Below are positions 34,753 to 47,525 of a DNA stretch of 64,000 nucleotides, piece after piece. The DNA comes from Mycogone perniciosa (lineage: Eukaryota > Ascomycota > Sordariomycetes > Hypocreales > Hypocreaceae), in NCBI GenBank assembly GCA_025331125.1, contig JAOALB010000024.1, positions 107,893 through 171,892 of the forward strand, written 5' to 3'. The notes beneath the pieces are model-generated. The model had not been told where the DNA came from. It ran no database searches and was given only the letters and a program-made list of their open reading frames with translations. Within the stretch, counting starts at the first letter, position 1; every line of letters starts with the position of its first letter. A program made the position numbers and the translations under genes.

Positions 34753-36452
34753 CTTACAACCGCACTTGGGCAGACCAAAGAAAGCTTTGTGCCTTTTTGA
34801 TAAAGAAATTGGCACGTGCAGTGGGAACACGTCCATGGAAGTGCCGGCGTACCCATCCCCCTTGTCACGACCAAGAACGAACGAGGTTATAGTGGATGAG
34901 GGTGAATCAGCCACGTTTGCTGATGGACACCTGCATGCCGAAACCAGCAGGCAGTTTGTGGCTTAACAAGTTCGGATGCTTTGCGCGATGTGGCCTTGTC
35001 AAGGTTCCCTACATTTATGCACGATTTATCCAACTCTGGTACCTGGATGGGCCAACGCACCACACGCAACCGTGTGGCACCAATTGCGCCGCTTGGCAAC
35101 CCAGAGCAAGTCACGGAGGTGGGATGGCCTGCAGCGCCAAGCGATCTGCCACACAACGACAAAACAGTCCGACAAAGGCAGTGCTGGCTCGGGCGATGTG
35201 ACCTGTTAGATAGAGGGGTCTGGGGAGTGCAGTATTAAACGAGGGAGGGAGGGAGGGATTGGTGAGAAGTGTTGACAATCCGGGCTGACAGTGCTGACGG
35301 ACAGTTGTTGTTTCATCAATTTTTACATGATAGAGCCAGCTAAAGAAGCTGGAAGAAGAAGAAGAAGAAGAAGAAGAAGAAGATCTCTCGTATGAAAACC
35401 AACCATGGGGCAATTGCCGCCATGCAAAAACAAAGCACGCTTGGCGCGGCGGCCACCACAAAACACATGATGCTACGTCACCGCTTTGGTGGACCTTTTT
35501 GCGTATCCCTGCCGTGTGGATCGTCTGAATTGTTAATAATAGTAACGCATGCGAGCTAGTACGAGTATTACTAGTGGTAACGTACAGAGTAGCACTGGAG
35601 AAGAGCCGTGAGAAATCAGAAAAAGAAGGATACAACGTTTCCTTTCCAACTGCCCGATACGTGCCACGTGAATAAGACAGAGGGGGTTAGTTGTGGGTTG
35701 TTGCCGTCAGTGTCACCGCCACAGATGGAACCTCGTCCGAATTGAGAATGACACCATCGTATTCTAAGGGAGGCGAACACAGACCTCCCCAATCGGAAGT
35801 CTGGCCACACTGGATCCTGGGCAGAGATGCAGAGTGCCGGGCCCAAGCTCCATACGTATGTATGGTGTTTGCATCTTTCCTTTTTATAGCGCAAAGCCCT
35901 AAGCAAGGAGAGAGGGGTCTCTGGTTCTCGCCTTCCTGGCCCTTTGTTCCTTTCACCCTCCTCATCACCACGTGCCCTGTGGCTGATTGCTGTTCGCTCG
36001 CTGGTCGTTTGTCTCATCTTAACTCAAGCCCCAACAGCAGCAGCAACGGTGATGCACTTTGCACCAGAATCTCTTTTCGGTCCGTCACCGCATGTGGCTG
36101 CGGACGCTCGCGGCTGCGACTCACCGTGGGGTGTCACGTTAACTGCAGTAACCCGATCGTCCTAGCCTTCTACCTCTGGTTTTGCTCAACATACGAGTGT
36201 GAGTGCCAATACTAATAGTACTGTAATTGTTGCTGGCGATCGAGCCCTCCCTTCAAACCTCGAGGTGGTCCGTGGCTTTGTGAGACTTGAGCATCTCGGC
36301 CAGCCTCTCCTCAGCCCTCGCTGTGGTATCCAACTTTCATTCCCCAACCACAACCCAGCCATAACATATATTCAAAACAAAAACGATCTTGGGAAATTTC
36401 TTTTGTCGTCGTCCACCTCTCTTCAATACCGATTCCTCCACAGGCGGTAGCA
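34753..36452. other. Intergenic, UPF2 to chitin synthase
   Basis: 1.7 kb upstream of the chitin synthase ATG. It contains a GAA repeat at about 35352-35383 and pyrimidine-rich leader sequence near 36400. Several short frames show no similarity I recognise. A long 5' UTR is possible. Confidence 0.45.
35352..35383. repeat. (GAA)n microsatellite
   Basis: About ten GAA units in tandem in the intergenic region, within a purine-rich strand. Length polymorphism is likely. Confidence 0.85.
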
Positions 36453-38827
36453 ATGGATTGGCCGATCAAGGACGTAAGTACAACATCCTGACAGTCTATA
36501 GCACAGCCTGCGCCCCCCCCCCTTCAGCTGTCTTCTCATTTCGTCCCATCTACTACCTATGGGGGCTAACTGGAGCTTCTGGATGTGTGGGATAGATCGT
36601 ATATACCTCCATCGTGGGCGTGGTCATGTTGATGGCCTGCCTGGAGTGGTTCCTTTGGCTGGCTGCATTTGTCTATTGCTTGATCAAAGTTTTCCAGAAA
36701 GCAGAGCATTGGTCCATCAATGTGCTCTGTATTATCGTTGGCGTTGCCTTCGTTCTTCTACGGTACGGCCGCCCCATCAACGGACCTGACCTTGCATCTC
36801 GTCCTCATCCAAGTGGCTAATCAGAGACTTGCAGCTGCATATTCCTGCCTATCATGCTGGTGACGCTACCACTGCCGAGCCAGGTTTCAAAGTATTGGCC
36901 CGAGTCCGTGGTATCGTTTCTCCAATGGTTTGCATTTTGGAGCTTCGCTGTTCTCCTTACCGTTCCATGGCTCTTCTGTGTCTATCAACTTGTCACCAAT
37001 CAGCTAGGGCGGACAAAGCGTATCAAGCAAGTGCTTGATGACGTAACGGCCCCAAAGGTTGTAATTGTTATGCCCTGTTACAAGGAAGAGCCGGAAATTC
37101 TCATTACAGCTATCAACTCGGTCGTTGACTGTGACTACCCGGCTGCGTGTATTCACGTGTTTCTTTCCTTCGATGGAGAACAAGAGGACGAGTTGTATCT
37201 CAACACCATCGAAAAGCTGGGTGTCCCTCTCACAATGGAATCATACCCTAGGAGCATTGATGTCACATACAAGGAGGCTCGCATCACGATTTCTCGATTT
37301 CCTCACGGTGGCAAGAGGCACTGTCAGAAGGCCACCTTCAAGCTCATTGACAGAGTATATGAGCAGTACCTCAAGATGAACGACAATCTGTTCATACTTT
37401 TTATCGATTCGGATTGTATTTTAGACAAGGTTTGCCTACAGAACTTTGTCTACGACATGGAGCTCAGTCCCGGCAATTCTAGAGACATGCTGGCCATGAC
37501 TGGCGTCATCACGTCGACCACGAGGAAGCACAGCATTATCACACTGCTCCAAGACATGGAGTACATCCACGGCCAGCTCTTTGAACGCACCGTCGAATCC
37601 GGTTGTGGTTCGGTGACGTGTCTGCCCGGAGCACTGACTATGCTACGGTTCTCTGCCTTCAGGAGGATGGCCAAGTATTACTTCGCAGATAAAGCGGAGG
37701 ACTGTGAAGACCTGTTTGACTTCGCCAAGTGCCACTTGGGAGAGGATCGCTGGTTAACTCACCTCTTCATGATCGGCGCCAAGAAGCGCCACCAGATCCA
37801 GATGTGCACGTCGGCGTTTTGTAAAACCGAGGCAGTACAGACATACCGCTCCCTGATTAAGCAGCGGAGGCGGTGGTTCTTGGGCTTCATCACCAATGAA
37901 GTTTGTATGCTGACGGACTGGCGGTTGTGGAAGCGATATCCACTTCTGATTTTGGTCCGATTCATGCAAAACACTATCCGCACGACAGCTCTTCTTTTCT
38001 TCATCATGGTTCTGGCGCTGATATCAACAGTAGCCAAGATCAAGGACTTGCCAGTGGGATTTATTGCCGTATCTCTTGGTCTAAACTGGCTTCTGATGCT
38101 CTACTTTGGAGCCAAGCTTCGGCGGTTCAAGATATGGCTATACCCTCTCATGTTTGTGTTGAACCCGTTTTTCAACTGGTATTACATGGTGTACGGGATA
38201 TTCACTGCGGGGCAGAGGACTTGGGGAGGCCCTAGGGCGGATGCTGCGTCGGCGGATACAAACACAACTGCACGGGAAGCTGCCGAGAAGGCTGAAATGC
38301 AAGGCGATGAACTTAATGTTGTTCCGGAGACATTCATACCAGCACACGAGGCACGCAAGGCAGCTGGCGCTACTAAAAGCGGCTCACAGGGCAACGGAGG
38401 TCTTGGGCGAAAGAGAAGTGTTGTGAGACCCCCCGACAACATCGACGGCATGTTCTCAGCTAGGCGAAAGACACCTGCAGGACTGTACACACATCCTGAT
38501 GAGTCCGAGACTGGTATTGAGGCCACACTCAGATCATCAGCCGCGCCTTCACCCTCGTGGGATATCCAGCAGAGAGCCTCAACCGACAGCCTGGAATCTG
38601 ATGAAACCGGAGTCCAGCCAGTTGAAAAGTTCATGGGAGAAGAGGATCGTCGAAAATATGCAATAGCACAGCGAGCGCAACTGCAACGGTATACAAGACC
38701 AGGTGCCGGACCAAGTCGAGAATTGGCGGATGTCGAGCTCATAGACCTAACAGCTGACTCGTCTCCCGGCATGACATCCAACCCAGAACGAGGATTGCCG
38801 CCCAAAGGCTACTATGACAAATCATGA
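36453..38827 (+). CDS. Chitin synthase, short processive type (probably class VII)
   Basis: Exons 36453-36473 (21 nt), 36596-36762 and 36835-38827 give 726 residues. It polymerises UDP-GlcNAc into cell-wall chitin at the plasma membrane. Two or three N-terminal membrane spans (SIVGVVMLMACLEWFLWLAA…) precede the GT2 domain: VIVMPCYKEEPEIL, FIDSDC, a CLPGALTMLR acceptor region, GEDRWLTH and the signature QRRRWFLGF. C-terminal spans follow (ALLFFIMVLALIS; WLLMLYFGAK), then a polar Ser/Pro-rich tail. There is no myosin motor or cytochrome b5 domain, and the length excludes classes IV-VI, which points to class VII; the class call is inferred. All junctions are GT-AG and in phase; the start MDWPIKD sits on a 21-nt exon. 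Confidence 0.85.
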
Positions 38828-40248
38828 GACGCTGGGAAGAAATTGGGGGAAGGACATCCCTAGGCTTTGCAAATAGACAACGAAGACCGAATGTGTGCGG
38901 TCGGGAGACGGACAACAGGAGCTCAACACAAAGCATGACCTAGACGATTTGATATGAATGCAATGACAACGAAAAGGAAACGTATCATCACATTGCCCGC
39001 TGGGGCATCTTTCAGAAAGGCGTTAGCATCAAAGGACATGTGTTGAAATCGAGGAAATTATTATTTATTAATATTGCGTACAAATAGAAATTGACGCTCG
39101 ACGCGGGTTCAGAAGGGAGGCTATGCATAGGCTTGGGCTGGATTTGATGAAGAGAGTTGTTGATACACGATTTATCAGAGAATCATTTTACCTTTCGGCA
39201 AACCGCATTTGGCATGTATTTAGCTAAATACAGTACATAGAGCTGCGTGATTTTGATACCATGATGATACTTCGTCCCGTATGGAGTACCATGCATGAAA
39301 AACAAGATGATTGCTAATACCAAGGATGTGGATTTTTCAGAATTTTATTTTTATTAGGTATTTTTTATCTACTTGGTACTCCGTACTTGCACTCCGTACG
39401 GCCCCTCAACGCATTAATAGCGGGGCGCCCAAAAAGTGAGAAAGGAGGGAAGAGAACAAAAACATTATGGCGGGGTAATTGCGCTTGCACGCCTTACTTG
39501 GCGACGATTAAAAAAAAACGTGTATGAATGAAGTTTGGACACGCCGCCTCAGGGAGCCCTCTGTTACGTGTACCTGGTCCAATAGAACTGCACGGTGCTA
39601 GAAGAAAGGGCAAAGAGTGAGGCAAGCGGGAGAAACAGAGGGACAACAAAACAAGCAAGTTAGTCCCGAGAGCTTGGCAGGCTACAGCCAGCATTTGGAC
39701 GCTGTTTGGAAAGACAGACATCTGCTGGTAGGGTCTGGAAAATTCTGCGGCTTTCCATTGAGTACTTGCCAAGGTGATGGCGGGGCAGCATCCTTACGTA
39801 CCGTTTGGCGCCCGACCTGGCAGAAAAGATACAACGCCTGGCAGTGCCCCGCGCCGCCATCCAGGTACCTCTGCAGTGTGTTAACAGCCCGCCCTGACTT
39901 TTTAAGAGGTACGAGGAGGACTCGGGTTTTATACATAGTAGGTGACCTGACCGCCCACCAAGAAGAAACCGTCCTGTCTCCAAGCGATTTACATCCCACC
40001 TTGTGGCCGCAGCACCTCTCAAGCCATCTCCAAGATTTTTTTTGCCGCCTATTTTTCCCTCCCTTTCTCCCCTTTCATCAAGCTTCGATTGATTTTCGTC
40101 TGCCCAGCTCTCGCCGCGCCGACTGCTCTTCCTTTCCCTCCCCCTCCCCCTCCAAGACCTTTTGATCTTGGCCCCTCACTTCCCGGGAACTGCGAGTTCG
40201 ACGCCCATCAGAGACAAATAAAGGAAAAAGCAGCAACACAGAGAAACC
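38828..40248. other. Intergenic, chitin synthase to Hsp88
   Basis: 1,421 bases. It holds mini-hairpin copies at 39376-39401, a possible heat-shock half-site pair at 39738-39745, CCCCT (STRE-like) sites at 39402-39406 and 40172-40176, and a pyrimidine-rich leader at about 40040-40160. No gene was recognised. Confidence 0.45.
39738..39745. promoter_or_regulatory. Possible heat-shock element core GAAaaTTC
   Basis: One inverted nGAAnnTTCn pair about 500 bases upstream of the Hsp88 ATG. Only two of the usual three units are present, so it is a weak candidate for Hsf1 binding. Confidence 0.3.
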
Positions 40249-42824
40249 ATGTCTTCCGTTGTTGGTGAGTTGCCTTCCGCCGCGCATGCTCATTCATGCC
40301 TGTGCTTATTTCTATACTCCATCTCTCTCCCGCAGATCCAGAAACATCTCCAGGATGCTGACCAGCCCTTCCCTGCGGCGCAGGTGTCGATTTTGGAACG
40401 CTCAAGACAGTCATTGCTGTTGCGAGAAATCGCGGCGTTGATGTGGTACGTTGATCCGACCAACAGAGTCCCCCTTGTCCAACTCGAAACCCGGTCTCAG
40501 CTGACGGAATTTTTGTCTCCAGATCACCAATGAAGTCTCCAACCGAGCCACCCCGTACGTCCCACCATCCCACGAGCCTTGCTCAACTATATGGAGTTGT
40601 GATACTGACAGACCTTTCGTAAAATCAGATCCTTGGTAGGCTTTGGCCCCAAGTCGCGCTACCTTGGTGAGGCCGCCAAGACACAGGAGATTTCTAACCT
40701 CAAGAACACCGTCAACTGCCTCAAGCGCCTTGCTGGTCGTTCCTTCAGCGACCCCGATATCCAGACCGAGCAGCAGTACGTCACAGCGCCCCTCGTCGAT
40801 ATCAATGGCCAGGTCGGCGCCGAGGTTAACTACCTTGGCAACAAGGAGAAGTTCACGGCAACTCAGCTTGTTGCCATGTACCTGAGCAAGATCAAGCAGA
40901 CCACCGCCAGCGAACTGAAACTCCCTGTCTCCGACCTCTGCCTGAGCGTCCCCGCCTGGTTCACAGATGCTCAGCGCCGGGCGTTGCTTGATGCCGCCGA
41001 AATTGCTGGCCTCAAGGTTCTTCGCCTCATGAACGACACGACCGCCGCCGCTCTTGGCTGGGGCATCACCAAGCTCGACTTGCCTGCTCCCGAGGAGAAA
41101 CCTCGCCGAGTCTGCTTTATCGACATTGGTCACAGCAACTACACCTGCTCCATCGTCGAGTTCAAGAAGGGTGAGCTGGCCGTCAAGGCCACTACCTGGG
41201 ACCGCAACTTTGGTGGTCGAGACTTTGACAAGGCCCTGGTTGACCACCTTGCCAAGGAGTTTAAGGGCAAGTACAAGGTTGACATCTACACCCACGGCAG
41301 GGCGATGGCCCGTACCATTGCTGCTGCTGAGAAGACCAAGAAGGTTCTCTCCGCTAATCAGCAGTCTCCTGTCAACATCGAGTCTCTCATGAACGATGTT
41401 GACGCTTCATCTATGGTTACTAGGCAGGAGTTTGAGGATATGGTTGAGCCCCTGTTGGCCCGTGTTCACATCCCTCTTGAGCAAGCCCTTGCTCATGCTA
41501 AGCTCTCCAAGGAGGATATTGACATCATCGAGATTGTCGGTGGCGGATCCCGAGTGCCAGCCCTCAAGGACCGCATTCAAGCGTTCTTTGGAAAAACACT
41601 TTCCTACACCATGAACGCTGATGAAGCTGTTGCTCGCGGCTGCGCCTTCAGCTGTGCTATCCTTTCACCAGTCTTCAGAGTCCGCGACTTCGCCGTCCAG
41701 GACATTATCAGCTATCCTATCGAGTTCGGCTGGGAGAAGGCCCCGGATATTCCTGATGAGGACACCAGCTTGACCGTCTTCAACAACGGTGGTATCTTGC
41801 CATCTACCAAGATCTTGACATTTTACCGGAAACAGCCATTCGATCTGGAGGCCCGTTACGCCAGCCCTGAGGATCTTCCGGGCAAGGTCAACCCCTGGAT
41901 CGGCCGATTTTCTGTAAAGGGCGTGAAGGCTGATGGCAAAGAGGACTTCATGATCTGCAAGCTCAAGGCTCGTGTCAACATTCACGGCGTGCTGAATGTC
42001 GAAAATGGCTACTACGTTGAGGACCAAGAGGTTGACGAGGAGGTTAAGGATGAGGAGAAGAAGGACGACGAAGAGAAGAAGGACCCTGACGTGAGTTTCT
42101 GCCTGTCTACATTCAAGAACGTGTGGTTAACGACCCCTCTCGCTAGGCCATGGATACTGATAGCAAGGCTGATGGCCACAAGAAGACTCGCAAGGTCAAG
42201 AAGCAGGTCCGAAAGGGTGACTTGCCTATTGTTAGCGGCACTTCATCACTGGACGCTAATGGAAAGACGTCGTTGACCGAAAAGGAGGCCTCCATGGTGA
42301 TGGAGGACAAGCTGGTCGCTGACACCGAGGAGAAGAAGAACGAGCTCGAGACGTACATCTATGACCTTCGTGCCAAACTCGATGAGCAGTACTCTGAATT
42401 CGTTAGCGAGGAGCTGAAGACGGAGATTAAAGCTAAGCTCGAGGCTACCGAGGTGAGTGCATCCAAACAACATCGAACGACACATCGATCAATCTGGGTT
42501 CTTCAAGACCTTGCTGACAATCTGGACTAGGACTGGTTGTATGATGAGGGTGATGATGCTACTAAGGGTGTTTACGTCTCCAAGATGGATGAGATCCGTG
42601 CTATGGCTGGCCCCATTGTCCAGCGACACTTTGAGAAGATCGAGGCTGAGCGTCGCGCTGTGCAGGAGCGTGTCGAGGCTGAGCAGGCTGCAAAAAGAGC
42701 CTCTGAGGAAGAGGCTCGCAAGGCTGCTGAGGCTGAGAAGGCGGCCCAGGGAGGATCCGACCAGGAGATGAAGGACGCCGATGCCTCGCAACCGGAGACG
42801 GAGGAGTCTGGGGACCCAAAATAA
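40249..42824 (+). CDS. hsp88: Hsp110-family chaperone Hsp88 (Sse1-like nucleotide exchange factor)
   Basis: Exons 40249-40264 (16 nt), 40384-40445, 40523-40554, 40629-42090, 42147-42452 and 42531-42824 give 723 residues, close to the known Neurospora Hsp88 length. The actin-like ATPase fold starts VVGVDFGTLKTVIAVARN, includes NRATPSLVGFGPKSR, LRLMNDTTAAALGWG and IVGGGSRVPALKDRI, followed by a beta domain. The long acidic loop (EEVKDEEKKDDEEKKD) and helical C-terminus are typical of Hsp110. It acts as exchange factor and holdase for Hsp70 in the cytosol. Every junction is GT-AG and in phase. Three coding exons are 62 nt or shorter, so the N-terminus is invisible to simple frame searches. Confidence 0.94.
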
Positions 42825-43660
42825 ACAAGACGTAGTAGATTGGTCGGTGAAGGAGGCAAGGGAAAGTGAGGCAGTATAGAAAAAAGCCCTGCGTAGACAA
42901 GGGAAAGGATTGTCATGATGGAAATGTAACCCACGTTTTAGACTAGTCTTTCGCAACCATCTGAGTAGTCACCATTTTTTTATACACCAGAGGTTCTTCT
43001 AAATATTGTTTGCTGTGTACTTCGTAGTGCTTGGTGTTCTCGAAAATGGTGTTTCAGAGGGGTCTCCTCCCTTGTAATTTGACTTGACATGAACTGTTTT
43101 GGCTCTTGAGATGGGGCTCGTATTAATGGTAGTCATGACGTGATCACGGAAATTCTTGCGATAATCACTCTTAACCATCACCATTTGGAGGCACTAATCG
43201 CGACTTCAGATAGAAACAAATTCTTTTTCTTATACGAAGACAAATAGCGTTACTTTTGTTGTGCCTGCCTGTTCCAATAAGTCGTTAACCTTGGACTCCT
43301 TCGTCTCCCCTGTCATCACTGAGATCTTGTGAGTCTTTGTATCTGCCCCCCTACCGTAGGCTTCTCCTCGCCTTTCCCACAGAAGTAAAAGTTTCCCCTC
43401 TTATATCTCGTCATGATATGGACGTAAAATGTCTCAACAACCGGGTAGACCATTTTTGCCCGCTCCACCCGATCCTTTTCGCTCCCAAGTCCACTCGTGA
43501 TTTGCATGTATAAAACCGGTCAGGCGCCTTTTGACATGAGATGAGACCTCGTCATAAATTGTGAAACAGATACTTTGCTGGAGGGAGGGAAGAATCCAAA
43601 GCGGGGACTGAACAAACTGCAAAAACAAGCTAGAAATCAACCCCAGTTCTCTACGGCATC
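42825..43660. other. Convergent intergenic, Hsp88 and eIF5B
   Basis: 836 bases holding two 3' ends. It has one mini-hairpin-type site near 43017-43026 (tACTTCGTAg). No gene is seen. Confidence 0.45.
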
Positions 43661-46600
43661 TTAGTTGATATCGAACAGAGGCTTGAGCTTGATAATCAGC
43701 TGCCACTCCTCGTTTGTTACTTCCTTACGGTAAAAGTCTTTCAGGCAGTCTATGCTAGCCCGCGAAATTTGGCTGTAGAGAGCATCTGTTTCCTCCAACT
43801 GTCGGCCATAGGCAGGCTGGTGGCCGCCCATCTCGATCTTGACCGCGACAGAGGGTTGACCCTTCTTGCAGACTGGAATTTGCTTGTGGTCTCGTTCAAT
43901 AGAGGTACTACATAGAGAAGAGAGATATGTCAGCACGCGGACTACTTAATGAAATAGAAAAACAAGAATTGGAGTAAGAAGAAGAGGAGACTTACACTCG
44001 GCCCAGACCGACAATCTCCTTGGTATTGGTGATGGGGTTGGTCTTCACAGCAGCAATGGGTGCGTTGATCTTGAGCTGACCCTCGACAACGTCCACGCCA
44101 ATAACGATAGGGCCGGTCTTGTTGAAAATCGCAACTGGCTTCAAGACACAGGGGAAGACGGCCAACATCTTGGACTCTTCCTTCTTCTTCTCCAGCATCT
44201 CATCCATGTGTTTCGTGAAATTATCGAACAAGTGGTAAATGATATCAGCCGTGAAGACTTTGATGCCCTGCTCATCAGCATACGCTTGAGCCTCTTTGTC
44301 GACCTTGACATCGAAACATAGCATCACTGCGTAGTCTGGTGCCTTCTCCAACATAACACCGCACTGCATCACGTCTCGCTTGTACACCGGGCCGATGCCA
44401 ACATTTGCCACAGGAATCTTGCAATCCTTCAAGAAATCAAGCAATGCTTCTAATGAACCCAGGGTGGATGCCTGGACACTGACACCACGACCAGAAGTTT
44501 CGACTCTGCTGAGAAGGTTTGCCAGATCGGACTCGACTTCATCAGCAATGTCCTCCTCGTCGTCATCCGGTCCGACCACCATCAGCCTGGATCCAGCAAT
44601 AGCGCCTTCAAGACCTGGGGCGCTAATCTTGACACCCAGAGCGGCCTTGACCTCTTTGTTGTGGACATATGCCGACTTGAGACGCAGTTCGCGAAGTGGT
44701 GCAGGGGTGAGTAGAGCCCGAATATTTGTTACAATTGCACCTTCTGTACCGCACAGTACAATCCGGTCGCCCTCTCGCAAGATGCCGTTGGATAAGATGA
44801 CATCGATGGTCATACCGAAGCCCTCGATAGCCTTCACTTCCAGAACGGTCGCTTGCACCTCAGACAGGTACATGAGGGAGCCAACCATACGCTCCTGGGT
44901 GAGCTGGATGATGAGCTTCAGCATGTCGGGAATACCTTCACCAGTATGGGCCGATGTTGGCACAAGCGAGACATACTTGGTCATCGACTTATTCTGGTAA
45001 AACAGTTCTGAGTTGAAACCCTGCTCTGCAAAGGCCAGTTTGGTTTGTTCCAGACGGTTCTTGAACTCGTTCTGGACGGCCTTGCTCTGAAGCGCCAGAC
45101 TGTCCTGGAAGCCGTTGTTGTCTACCTTCTTCCAGCCGTAAAGTCTGTCGATCTTGTTCAGAGCGACAATGAATGGCGTCTTCCTCTCACGAAGCAGACG
45201 CATGGATTCCAAAGTCTGTTGCTCAAGGCCGTGCATGATGTCCACGACCAAAATGGCGATATTACACAGTGATGAACCACGAGAACGCAGGTTGGAGAAG
45301 GACTCGTGACCAGGGGTATCGATAACCAGGAGACCAGGAACTTTGAATTCGAACTGGTTGTCTCTGTTGACGACGGCTGTCTTCTGCTTAATGGCTTCTA
45401 CTGGGAAATAGGTAGCACCAATCTGTTGGGTGATACCTCCAGCTTCGCCTTCTTGAACGTTGGTCTGCCGGATCTTGTCGAGAAGCTTGGTCTTTCCGGT
45501 ATCGACGTGGCCAAGAATACAGCAGATGGGGGAACGCAAATTGTCCTTGGAACGAGCAGCCAGGGCGGCTTGGTGAGCCTTTTCTCGTCGTTCTGCAGCC
45601 TCTCTCTTGCGCTGTGCCTCGGCTTGTTTGGCTTTTGATACGGCTTCATCTTCAGACTCTGACTCCTCCGACTCACTCTCCCCGTTGCGGCTATCGTCAT
45701 CAGCCCTCGCGCTTCCGTTAGCTTTAGCTGCTGCCTTCTTCTCGGCCTCTTCGTCCGAGTCGGCATCCCAACTATCCTTGATATCGTCTTCGTCGTCCTT
45801 CACTGCTGCTTCCCAGTCCTCCTCCACATCACTCTCGGCGGCTTTCTTTGCTGCTGCGGCCTTGGCCTCTGCCTCTGACTTTTCTTTGGCAGCCTTCTCC
45901 TCAGCTTCCTTGAGGGCTTTCTCAGCTTGAATCCTAGCTCGCTCGGCAGCTTCAGCGAGAGCAGCCTCCTCATCCTTCTACAACAGTTAACATTCGTACA
46001 TGTATCGGTATATCGAGAATATCGTGCGCGCACGTACCTTGTCGTTCTTGCCCTTTTTCCTCTTGCTATCGTATACGACCTTCTTCTTAGGCTCGCCTTC
46101 GGTGTCTTGTGGGCCAACCTTGATGCCGGCAGCAAGCATTTGCTGGAGCTTCAATTCATTGCGAGCCTTCTCTTCCTTCTGCGCCTTGGTAAGGAACTTG
46201 CCTTCTTTCTTGAGCTGTTCAATGCGCTCCTTCTCACGCTGCTTCTTGAGGGCCTTTTGCTCTTCTTTGCGTTGATTTTCCTCCGCTAACCGCTTCTCTT
46301 CTTCTTCCGCTTGCTCCTTAGCCTCGGCTTCGAGACGGGCTTGCTCTTCTTGTCTGCGACGCAACTCTTCCTGCTGCTTCTGGATCATGGCCAGATGAGC
46401 CGGGACCTTCTTCTTCTTGCCTCCCGTCTCAGCAGGAGCCGGTGCAGCAGCGGCTGAGGTGGTTTCAGTGGCCGGGGCATCCTTTGCTGGCGCGGTTTTA
46501 GCAGGCTCTGCAGCCTTTGCGGGCGCGGGAGTCTTCTTCTTGGCAGCCTAGCAACGATGTGTCAGAACCAAAACACCAGGTAGCGATGGCAAGGTGTGTG

Positions 46601-47065
46601 CTCTACCTGCTCCTTCTTGCGCTGCTTTTCACGCTCCTTCTTGAGCTTTTCCTTTTCAGCCTTGGTGAGCAGCCTTCCCGAATTGTCGCCGGCATCATCG
46701 TCATCTGCATTGTTCTGTGCGGCCACAGCCTGTTTGCCCTTGGCGGCATTGCCACCCTTTCCTCCCTTACCCTTCTTTCCCGGCAGGGCGAATTCATCAT
46801 CGTCCAAGGTCGCTTCTGCGGGTGCTTTGGTAGATAGGTCCTCAGCAGGCGGAGCGGGTGTCGGGTCATCGTCAACAATGCCCTTCTTCTTGCGCCTTTC
46901 CTTATTCTTTCGCATGATTGCCATTAGACCGCCACCTCCAGCGGCCTCCTCGTCCTCTCCATGATCATCATTGGCCGTTTCTGGCGCTGCCGGGGCAACG
47001 CTCTCGCCCAGCTCGGCCTCCCAGTCATCCTGGGCATTCTTATTGCCCTTTTTCTTCGGCGCCAT
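43661..47065 (-). CDS. FUN12: Translation initiation factor eIF5B (Fun12), GTPase
   Basis: Minus-strand exons 47065-46607, 46547-46038, 45977-43996 and 43907-43661 give 1,065 residues. eIF5B joins ribosomal subunits in cytosolic translation initiation. The N-terminal third is Lys/Glu/Ala-rich and disordered. The G domain begins near residue 475 with ILGHVDTGKTKLLD (G1), GGITQQIGATYF (G2 region), DTPGHESF (G3) and ALNKIDRLYGW (G4). Domains II-IV follow with GTVLEV-like VQATVLEVKAIEGFG, NVGIGPVYKRDV and the C-terminal KLKPLFDIN. All three introns are GT-AG; phases are 0, 0 and 2. The ATG at 47065 (MAPKKKGNKNAQDDWE) matches the family start. Confidence 0.95.
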
Positions 47066-47525
47066 CTCGACGGTACTGAATTGACGGCTGGGTGGAGTTA
47101 CCAGGAGGGGAACGGAAGGCGGGGAAGAAAATGAAATCGTAAAGTCGGTTCGTCAGAAGAGAAAGAAAGACAAGAACCTCGACGCCGAAGAAGTAAAACA
47201 GAACAGAAAAAATGGCAATGCCGGCGTGTTCCGCACTATTAGCCAGTGGCTGCCTTTTGGTTTGTGTGCTGTGGCAATCCTTGTGGTTGGGCTTTGGGAT
47301 GGGCTCAGGCGGGGCAACATGGATTTTGCGGGGCACGCTCTTAACACCTCAACTACCTTTCTACATGGATATTACTATATTACAGCCTCCTTGGAGGCGT
47401 CAACTAAAATTAGGGACTTATTTTTCCTTCAAATTCGACTGGAGCATAGGTATCTCTCATCTCAGCAGACTAATACATAATATATATAGCATATATATAA
47501 AATATAGTAATATCATAGCCTCCTG
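47066..47525. other. Intergenic, MMS1_N gene to eIF5B
   Basis: 460 bases including the eIF5B promoter and the end of the MMS1_N transcript. A very AT-rich stretch (about 47474-47512) lies just beyond the MMS1_N stop and could be polyadenylation sequence. Confidence 0.4.

Noticed and set aside
40411..41295. 294-residue frame antisense to Hsp88
   Set aside because: A long open antisense frame is expected from strong codon bias in a highly expressed gene; it has no independent similarity.
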